Positions 57,338 through 64,000 of a DNA stretch of 64,000 nt are shown in pieces. Within the stretch, counting starts at the first letter, position 1; the number at the start of each line of letters is the position of its first letter. The notes under the pieces were generated by a model. The model had not been told where the DNA came from, made no database searches, and saw nothing but the letters and a program-made list of their open reading frames with translations. Origin of the DNA: Telopea speciosissima (lineage: Eukaryota > Streptophyta > Magnoliopsida > Proteales > Proteaceae); the NCBI RefSeq assembly GCF_018873765.1, contig NC_057923.1, positions 11,234,413-11,298,412 on the forward strand, read 5' to 3'. The translations under genes were made by a program, and so were the position numbers.

Positions 57338-58251
57338 TCTCCCCTGCTATACCCATCCTCTCCCTCCCTCTAACCGCCAGAACCTGAAACGACATCTCTC
57401 CATCGATTTCTTCCCTTCACAGACTCTCTCTCTCTCTCTTTGACCTCTCTCCCTATCCCGCAGATTTTCTCTCTGACCTCTCTTACCCTGACTCTCCCCC
57501 CCTCTCTCCCTGTCTGACCTCTTTTAGGTGTTTGGTTCCTCCACCATCACCTGTGTCTCCTTAATCCCCGGCGACTACCATTGACTCACTGACCCTGCGC
57601 GCGCTGCATTGGTACCTCTCTGCCTTGCAAGATTCTGTTGGTAATTTTCGTGATAGGCAAGAAATTTCACTCTTGTGTTGTATTTGGGTGATAATATATC
57701 TTACTCTCTTTGCCTGCATACTGTTCTTTACACTACCGTACCTCTTTGGATTATCCCTACGATTGCCTTAGTAAGTATTGCCTAATTGCTAGCTGAAGTG
57801 CTCTGTATCTTGCTGTATTTTGTGTACATATACTTGGTGTTGTGTGATATTGCCTATACTTTCTGTATTGCATCTGTTTGCATATTGTTCTTTTACACTA
57901 CTACTGTATTGTTCCTTTAGTGTATCATTGCTTTGTATTACCTATTCATGCTTATTGTGTTATACACTGTTGTATCCATTAGTATAGTGGGACTGACTGT
58001 GTAGTAGTCTGTGGTATTCTAGTTTGATTTGACGCTTGTGTACCTAATCTGTTTACCTGTACAATGTATTAAATAATCTTTGGTACATTGTCCTATTAAC
58101 CTTACCTTTGTACTGCATCTATATATTATATAGTATCTCTCCTATTTTGGTGCGTCAGGTAGGCAGCCGGCACTATATTATATCCTGCCAATCCCTTTTG
58201 CATGGATCCTTTCTTAATATATTTTGATTATCCATTATCTTTTCATTTATC
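56477..58251 (+). promoter_or_regulatory. 5' region of the RTE LINE
   Basis: No conserved protein is encoded. It is pyrimidine-rich with GATTTCTTCTT repeats (56965-57130), a poly-C tract (57307-57335) and CT runs (57425-57440). As the 5' end of a LINE it should contain the internal promoter, but no box can be named. It is longer than I would expect for the family, so an older insertion or captured sequence inside it is possible. Confidence 0.5.
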
Positions 58252-59130
58252 ATGCCCTCTCATACTAATCTTGTTCGTAAGCATAGGATTAGATTTGCAT
58301 CCTGGAACATCGGATCGCTGACGAGCAAGAGTATGGAGTTGAAAGATGTTATGCGGAGAAGAAGGATTAATGTTGCCTGCATTCAAGAAACGAGATGGAA
58401 GGGTCACAAAGCCAAGGCTCTAGATGACTTCAAACTATGGTACTTGGAAACTTAAAGTGGGATAGGTGGAGTGGGCATAGTTGTGGACAAACACCTTAAG
58501 AATGAAGTAGTGGATGTTAAAAGATTTGGAGAGAGGATCCTATCTATCAAGCTGGTGCTAGACAACGAGGTTATTAACATTGTAAGCGCCTACGCACCCC
58601 AGGCAGGATTAGATGAAAGTGTTAAAATACAATTCTGGGAACACATGGATGGTTCAACGCAAGGTTTTGGCCAGGGAGAGAAAATTATTATCGGAGGTGA
58701 CCTTAACGGACATGTGGGAAAGGATCGAAGAGGCTATGAAGAAGTTCACGGAGGATAGGGGGTGGGGGAGAGGAATGAAGAGGGGATCTCAGTGTTAGAC
58801 TTTGCGATAGCATTTGAAATGTGCATTGCAAATACCTTTTTTAAGAAGAGAGAAGAACATTTAGTTACTTACAAGAGTGGACAACATGCAAATAGATTTC
58901 TTCCTAACTAGAAGGTCTGACAGACTTCTATGTAAGGATTGTAAAATTATACCTAGAGATAGCCTAACCACTCAACATCGACTGGTGGTCTTAGATATGT
59001 ACCTTGGTGCGAGGCAACGTAAGAAAGCGAATCAGGTTTGCCCTAAGATAAGATGGGGGCGGCTACAAGGAGTTCTCTTAGAGTCATTTACCAATAAAGT
59101 AGCTCTACAAGGAAAGTGGGACTTTTAGGG
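58252..59130 (+). pseudogene. RTE endonuclease domain (broken)
   Basis: The frame starts MPSHTNLVRKHRIRFASWNI. Apurinic-type endonuclease motifs appear in order: FASWNIGSL, CIQETRWKG, VSAYAPQAGLDE, IIGGDLNGHVG, and a degenerate TTQHRLVVLD box near 58970. The enzyme nicks target DNA to start target-primed reverse transcription. A stop at 58456 and frame changes near 58760 and 58870 interrupt it. The catalytic Asn, Glu, Asp and His positions are still readable. Confidence 0.92.
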
Positions 59131-61132
59131 GGATACCAATGAGATGTGGATTGAGATGACGACTTGTATTAAGAAGGTTGCTAAAGAAGTGCTAGGAATC
59201 TCAAAGGGTATGTGTCTGGCCCCTAGAGAGACTTGGTGGTGGGATGACGAGGTCCAAGCGGCCATTAAGACTAAGAAAGATCGTTTTAAGACTTAGCAAA
59301 GGACTAGAGAAGCAGATGATAAAGTGAGATATTATGCAGCTAGAAAAGAAGCTCGGAGGATTGTGGGGAAAGCTAGAGCGAAGAAATATGATGACCTCTA
59401 TGAAAAACTTAATACAAAAGAAGGAAAAAACGAGATCTATCGGATAGCAAAGATAAGAGAAAGGAAGAACAGAGATCTAGATCATGTTAGATGCATTAAG
59501 AGTGAGGATGGTAGAGTACTAATACGAGATGTCGAAATTTTAGAGAGATGGGGTGAATATTTTTACAACCTACTAAATGGAACTACCTTGACAGATAGGA
59601 TGGATTCGGAAGTAGAGAGGAGTAGTCTTGAAGCCAGCTCATGTCATGGGCATCTACAAAGAGTTGGGGAGGCCGAAGTTAAAGAGGCCCTACGAAAAAT
59701 GAAGGTAGGTAAAACACCGGGACCGGATGAGATCCCAATTGAAGTGTGGAACAGCTTAGGAGTTCAGGGTGTATCTTGGCTAACCAAGCTGTTCAACAAA
59801 ATTTTGAGTACAAAGAAAATGCCAGATGAGTGGAGGAGAAGCACTGTAGTCCCGATTTATAAGAATAAAGGTGATATTCAGAACTGCAATAACTATAGAG
59901 GCATAAAACTAATGAGTCATACCATGAAGCTATGGGAAAAAATCATTGAAGCCCACATAAGAAGAGAGACTGCTATTTCGGAGAATCAATTCGGTTTTAT
60001 GCCAGGGAGATCTACGACAAAAGCTATTTACCTGTTAAGGAGGCTTATGGAAATTTTTAGAGCTAACAAAAGGAACCTCCATATGATCTTTATAGACCTA
60101 GAAAAGGCCTATGACAGAGTCCCTAGATAGCTTATTTGGCATGTCCTAAACAAGAGAATGAGCTCAAGTAACTATGTGAGTTTAATTAAGGACATGTATG
60201 AAGGCGTGATGACCAGTGTCAGAACTGCAAAGGGCCAAAGTAGTGAATTCCCAATTACAATTGGGCTACACCAAGGATCAGCTTTAAGCCCTTATCTGTT
60301 TGCACTCATCATGGATGATTTAACCAGACACATTCAGGATGAGGTTCCTTGGTGTATGCTTTTCGCTGATGATATTGTTTTGATAGACGAGACAGTGGAA
60401 GGGATTAATGCAAAATTGGAACTATGGAGATCAAGCTTGGAATCAAGAGGGTTTAAGTTAAGCAAAACAAAGACAGAATATATGATGTGTAACTTCAGTC
60501 AAACCAGGAGAGGGGATGAAGTGGTGAAACTTGAGGAGCAAGAGCTACCACAAAGTGAATGCTTTCGATACCTAGGGTCAATCATTAACAAAGAGGGTGA
60601 TATAGAGGATGATGTTTCCCACAGAATTAAAGTAGGATGGATGAAGTGGAGAGGCGCATTGGGAGTGTTAAGTGACAAACACATGCCTGTTAAGCTTAAA
60701 GGGAAATTCTACAAGACAGTAATAAGACCAGCTATGACTTATGGGGCGAAATGTTGGGCAATTAAGAAGAATAATATAAATAAGATGAGTGTAGCGGAGA
60801 TGAGGATGTTGAGGTGGATGTGCGGCAAGACCAGGAGAGATAGAGTAAGGAACGATTGTATTAGAACTGATTTGGGAGTTGCACCAATCCAAGACAAGCT
60901 CCGGGAGAGCTGCCTGTGGTGGTATGGTCATGTCCAACGGAGACCCATGGATGCACCAGTAAGGAAAAGTGATCAGATTCAGCTTAAAGGAGCTAAAAGG
61001 AGTAGGGGCAGGCCTAAGATGACTATTGGTGAAGTGGTAAGAAAGGATATGCATGTGGTAGGGCTCGACCGTAGTATGACTGCAGATAGAGTTGTTTGGA
61101 GGACAAGGACCCGTATAGCCGACCCTTTGTAG
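59131..61132 (+). pseudogene. RTE reverse transcriptase domain (broken)
   Basis: After a linker with stops (59130, 59297), a long frame from 59324 reads [24 protein letters not shown] sequence. RT blocks follow: [48 protein letters not shown] and [16 protein letters not shown] single TAG at 60128 separates this from the second frame, which has IGLHQGSALSPYLFALIMD and the catalytic MLFADDIVLID. The thumb and C-terminal tail (RGRPKMTIGEVVRKDM, TADRVVWRTR, ending ADPL) are intact. FADD in place of YADD is usual for RTE. Genome annotations often mislabel such sequences as craniofacial development protein 2-like. Confidence 0.95.
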
Positions 61133-61281
61133 GGGGATGTTCCTAGGATGCTGCTTTGACTATTGCTTCAACTCCTACTTTTACTCATTTCCCTTTTTTA
61201 CTTTTTATCTCTCTTGCATCCTTTATTGTCTTAGCATCTATTAGATCCATGTAGCCGACCCCATTTAGTTGGGATAAGGCT

Positions 61282-61285
61282 ATGG

Positions 61286-61318
<33 letters not shown>
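61282..61318 (+). repeat. (TTG)n tail of the RTE LINE
   Basis: About 12 TTG units ending at the TSD. The short RTE copy at 421-487 begins with the complementary (AAC)n. Confidence 0.92.
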
Positions 61319-61319
<1 letters not shown>

Positions 61320-62460
61320 CAATGGTCAAAGAGATTCAGATTTTATGCACCCTTATACAGTACTAGTATTGTGGAAACTTCTACTGCTAGATTCCTATAA
61401 GATGGTGACATTAGTGAGAGTGATAATCCACATAATATGGTATTTGAGGAGCTCTGGGTTATACTTCCTACTCATGTACATCATGATAGAATTGGTCATC
61501 CACAATTCATCACTGGGGATGATCTTGTTAAACAACATATTGCAAATGATGTACCACTGAATGAGGACGTTGTCACTAAGAAGTAATAACACTGTGGATT
61601 TACCTCCACCTTAACCGGGAGAACAAGGAAGGCCTTAGATAGTCAGGAGGCTTGCCATTCCAGATGACTATATAATGTATCTCTAGGAGTCCGAGTTTGA
61701 TATAGGAATTAAGGATGACCCTTTAAGTTTTTCATAGGCTATGAATGGTAATGATTCCAACAAATGGGTAGATGTCTTGAAAGACGAGATGAAATCCATG
61801 AGCGACAATAATGTCTGGCAACTTGTTGAACTGCCTTCAGGGTGTAAAGCGATTGATTGTAAATGGGTATTTAAAACCAAGCGCAACTCTAACGGTAAAG
61901 TTGAGCAACAAAAAGTCGGACTAGTTGCTAAGGGCTTTACTCAGAAGGAAGACATTGATTACCATGAAACCTTCTCTCTTGTTTCCCAGGAGGACTCTTT
62001 TAGGATCATTTTAGTGTTGGTAGCTCATTACAACCTGGAGCTTCACCAGATGGATGTGAAAACGACATTCTTAAACGGGGATTTGGAGGAAGAAGTCTAC
62101 ATGAACCAGCTTGAGGGGTTCAGTAAACAAGGAAAGGAAAATCTAGTGTGCAGATTAAAGAAATCCATCTATGGACTTAAACAAGCTTCCGGACAATTTG
62201 AGCCAGTGTCCACAGAATGTTCTGGAGCGAAAACGGATGAAAGATGTTCCCTATTCTTCAGTTGTGTGAAGTCTTATGTATGTTATGACTTGTACTCGTC
62301 CAGATATTAGCTATGCAGTTGGGATGTTGGGCAGATACGTCAGTAATCCTGGTATGGATCACAGGGTAGCTGCTAAGAAGGTGATGCGTTATCTACAGGG
62401 CACGAAAGATCACATGGTTACTTACAGAACAACTGATCAGTTGGAAGTGATCGGTTTTTA
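61319..62460 (+). pseudogene. Copia pol, linker, RT and RNase H remnant
   Basis: After the 16-bp target duplication the linker resumes, corresponding to 48908-49171 on the minus copy. RT then reads NDSNKWVDVLKDEMKSMSDN, VWQLVELPSGCKAIDCKWVF, LVAKGFTQKEDIDYHETFS, QMDVKTTFLNGDLEEEVYM and LKKSIYGLKQAS. At ~62190 a deletion removes about 130 residues including the YVDD box. Sequence continues with ERKRMKDVPYSS, CTRPDISYAVGMLGRY and HRVAAKKVMRYLQGTKDH, and stops at VIGF (62460). Without the catalytic box it is inactive. Confidence 0.92.
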
Positions 62461-62999
62461 ATAAATATCCTTATTTGTAATTATAATTTCTTAACTGATA
62501 AGAAATGTCCTTATTTGCAATTATCATTTCTTGAGCGTTAAGAAAGGGTTTGCTGAGTACGCATATCAAATAGGATCCCACCACTTGGCATTTAACTGGA
62601 ACAGGAAAGATTTTTCTAAAGAAGGGTGAGAGAGTAGAGTAACCTGCAGATATGTTATTCTCTCTCCCTATTCGTGTTTTCTCTCTACTCCACACATCTT
62701 ACTCTCTCTTCCTGTGTTGTGATTTGAGAGCTAGGGTTTTGAATCCTAGTGAGTATTCAGAAAAATTTCTACTGCTGGTCTCATGCAAGAGTTGTACAAA
62801 GAATAAGTTGTTCATTCATGTGGTCAGCCACACTCTCAAGTGTTGTATTCCTTTGGAGAGTCTGCGCTTGTGGATTAATGGATTAACAGATAACCCTAAG
62901 TCCCTTAATGTGATGGATTGAATATCAAATGATACATGAGCCACGATTTCAAGATTAACACTTTTAAATTTGGCACCTATTTCCAACAGAACCTTGATG
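62461..62999. other. Spacer between Copia remnant and NFD6-like gene
   Basis: No gene is recognised. CCTTATTTGTAATTAT and CCTTATTTGCAATTAT form a short direct repeat at 62469 and 62510. The part next to 63000 may be the 3' UTR of the minus-strand gene. Confidence 0.5.
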
Positions 63000-63243
63000 C
63001 TAAGAAAAAAAGATATTTCTATACCATCTATCTCTGAAACCATGAGTGGGTGCTGAAAATACAATCATAAATGGTAGTAGTTCCCATGTAAATGCATACA
63101 TTCCATTGCATATGCAACTGGTACAACAGTACCCAGAGAGCAGAAGACACAAGTAATCGGAGGTATGTACTAAGTAACTAAAGCAGGCCATAGTGCCATA
63201 CCGGATGGGTACTAAGCCATAAAAAGAGAATAAGCACATATAT

Positions 63244-63286
<43 letters not shown>

Positions 63287-63671
63287 GGGGGGAGAGAAAC
63301 ACCTTCAGAGAGCCATCCCCGGTTTCCACCCTCTAAAAAAAGCATTGAAGTGAGCAATGCTGAAGTAGTAACACTATGTAACGACATCAAAGATTGAGCA
63401 CAGCCTAACTCCATGGGAAACCTGCATTGAATCATCGCAGCACTCTTTTATAGCCTCATAATCATGAACAATTAATAATTCTTAATAAAAAGATAAACCT
63501 GGAGAAAGATGAAAGCTTATGTCGAGAAACTCATGCAGAAGTGGGCCTTGTAGAAGCGAATCTTCCAACCTTACTTGCTCCCGAAGCAAAGGATGATGAT
63601 GATCTGCACCCACTTAGAATTCTTGATGCAGGGGAGCTTAGAAGAGTTCGTCTTGCATAATTAGCTACCAT
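63000..63671 (-). pseudogene. NFD6/NOXY2-like small mitochondrial protein gene, stop in exon 1
   Basis: Three exons fit with GT-AG introns and consistent phases: 63499-63671, 63303-63421 and 63000-63052, 114 codons before the final stop. Exon 1 (MVANYARRTLLSSPASRILS, then GCRSSSSFASGASKVGRF) is Ser/Arg-rich with few acidic residues, like a mitochondrial presequence. Exon 2 gives FPMELGCAQSLMSLHSVTTS, ALLTSMLFLEGG and GWLSEG, the conserved core of NUCLEAR FUSION DEFECTIVE 6 / NONRESPONDING TO OXYLIPINS 2-type proteins. Codon 47 is TGA (63531-63533), so translation from 63671 would end at 46 residues. It may be a recent pseudogene, use alternative splicing, or carry a sequence error. Exon 3 (APTHGFRDRWYRN) is less certain. 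Confidence 0.72.
63249..63283. repeat. (GA)n microsatellite in intron 2 of the NFD6-like gene
   Basis: About 17 GA units on the plus strand, i.e. CT on the gene strand, just downstream of the exon 2 donor. Confidence 0.9.
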
Positions 63672-63823
63672 TCTTTCTTCCTCAGTGTTTTCTCTGTTCT
63701 GTTTATTTATCTGAATGGTAAAGGGAGAGGAAATTTAGTTAATATAATAAGGAAAAGGAAAGAAAAGGAAGAAGTGGTGGAGTAGCACTATGCAAGCACC
63801 GTTTCCTTAGGGTGGCAGGGAAA

Positions 63824-63831
63824 ATATATAT
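63824..63831 (-). promoter_or_regulatory. Candidate TATA box of the NFD6-like gene
   Basis: The minus strand reads CTATATATATTTTCCC ~155 bp upstream of the ATG at 63671, a reasonable distance for a core promoter with a ~120-bp leader. Confidence 0.5.
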
Positions 63832-64000
63832 AGAAAGAAAAAGCAATTAAAAAAATTGGAAATTTTTGATGAAGATTCATTATCAAAGTGCTTTTTTCCA
63901 TGCATTTGGTTGTAAGGAAAATAAAGTGTTCTTTTTTTCCGCATCTGGTTGTGAGGAAAACATACATCAAATCAAGACATTCCAGTTCTTCTTATTGAGG
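63832..64000. other. Upstream region at the window edge
   Basis: Contains a direct repeat of a TTTCC..GCAT(T/C)TGGTTGT(A/G)AGGAAA block at about 63895-63960. No coding content. Confidence 0.5.

Larger units (their letters stand above)
56477..61318 (+). mobile_element. RTE-type LINE, apparently near full length
   Basis: Flanked by a perfect 16-bp TSD, GTCAATGGTCAAAGAG, at 56461-56476 and 61319-61334, both in the integrase part of the Copia. The element has a ~1.77-kb 5' region, an endonuclease, a reverse transcriptase and a short 3' region, ending in (TTG)n after CCATTTAGTTGGGATAAGGC. This tail type is characteristic of plant RTE elements. Only a few stops and shifts interrupt the coding, so the insertion is comparatively young. 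Confidence 0.95.

Noticed and set aside
56871..57395. 174-codon open frame on the minus strand with Gly and Lys/Glu runs
   Set aside because: It is antisense to the pyrimidine-rich 5' region of the RTE LINE, including its poly-C tract; low complexity only.

Overview
The window is nuclear DNA of a flowering plant. It has intron-containing plant gene families (bHLH162/bHLH118-type transcription factors and a small NFD6/NOXY2-like mitochondrial protein), plant-type Copia, Gypsy, L1 and RTE retrotransposons, and many Mutator-like and hAT-like DNA elements. Captured pieces of CslC, F-box/LRR, PAL, EXO70 and probably NRT1/PTR genes also point to a seed plant. The species cannot be named from this sequence. 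Most of the window is repetitive, and there are only four ordinary gene models.

Layout. Positions 230-42192 are a degenerate tandem segmental duplication. Unit 1 (about 230-22400) carries an L1 remnant, a Copia fragment (4893-6693), bHLH copies A (6999-7960) and B (10491-11205), and a mosaic of DNA elements. Unit 2 (about 22410-38605) repeats this order with a decayed Copia (29178-30640) and one bHLH gene, C (31078-31811). Unit 3 (38606-42192) repeats only the left part of unit 2. The units are diverged, so each acts as an empty-site control for insertions in the others. Examples are an L1 fragment with a 14-bp target-site duplication (TSD) in unit 3, a tRNA-derived SINE with a 13-bp TSD in unit 3, and several Mutator-like elements with 9-bp TSDs.

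From 42192 to 45700 I see no convincing gene, only RTE debris. From 45725 to 62460 lies a nested retroelement region. It holds Gypsy gag/protease debris on both strands, a minus-strand Copia deletion derivative (47961-50821) with a hAT-type MITE in one LTR, and a plus-strand relative (51132-62460). The plus-strand copy is interrupted three times: by a Pack-MULE in its LTR, by a non-autonomous LTR element, and by a long RTE LINE bounded by a 16-bp TSD. At the right edge, on the minus strand, is a three-exon NFD6/NOXY2-like gene with an in-frame stop in exon 1.

The most notable content is a set of Mutator-like elements with long terminal inverted repeats beginning GGG and A/T-rich 9-bp TSDs. 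Two are clear Pack-MULEs with chimeric cargo. The one at 18226-20147 fuses two stretches of a CslC glycosyltransferase to a piece of an FBL3-type F-box/LRR gene. The one at 51148-52632 places an EXO70 fragment between two pieces of a phenylalanine ammonia-lyase gene. Two more (15001-16670 and 34485-36055) carry unidentified, possibly intron-containing cargo. All gene identities come from reading the translations and recalling family motifs; no database search was run.
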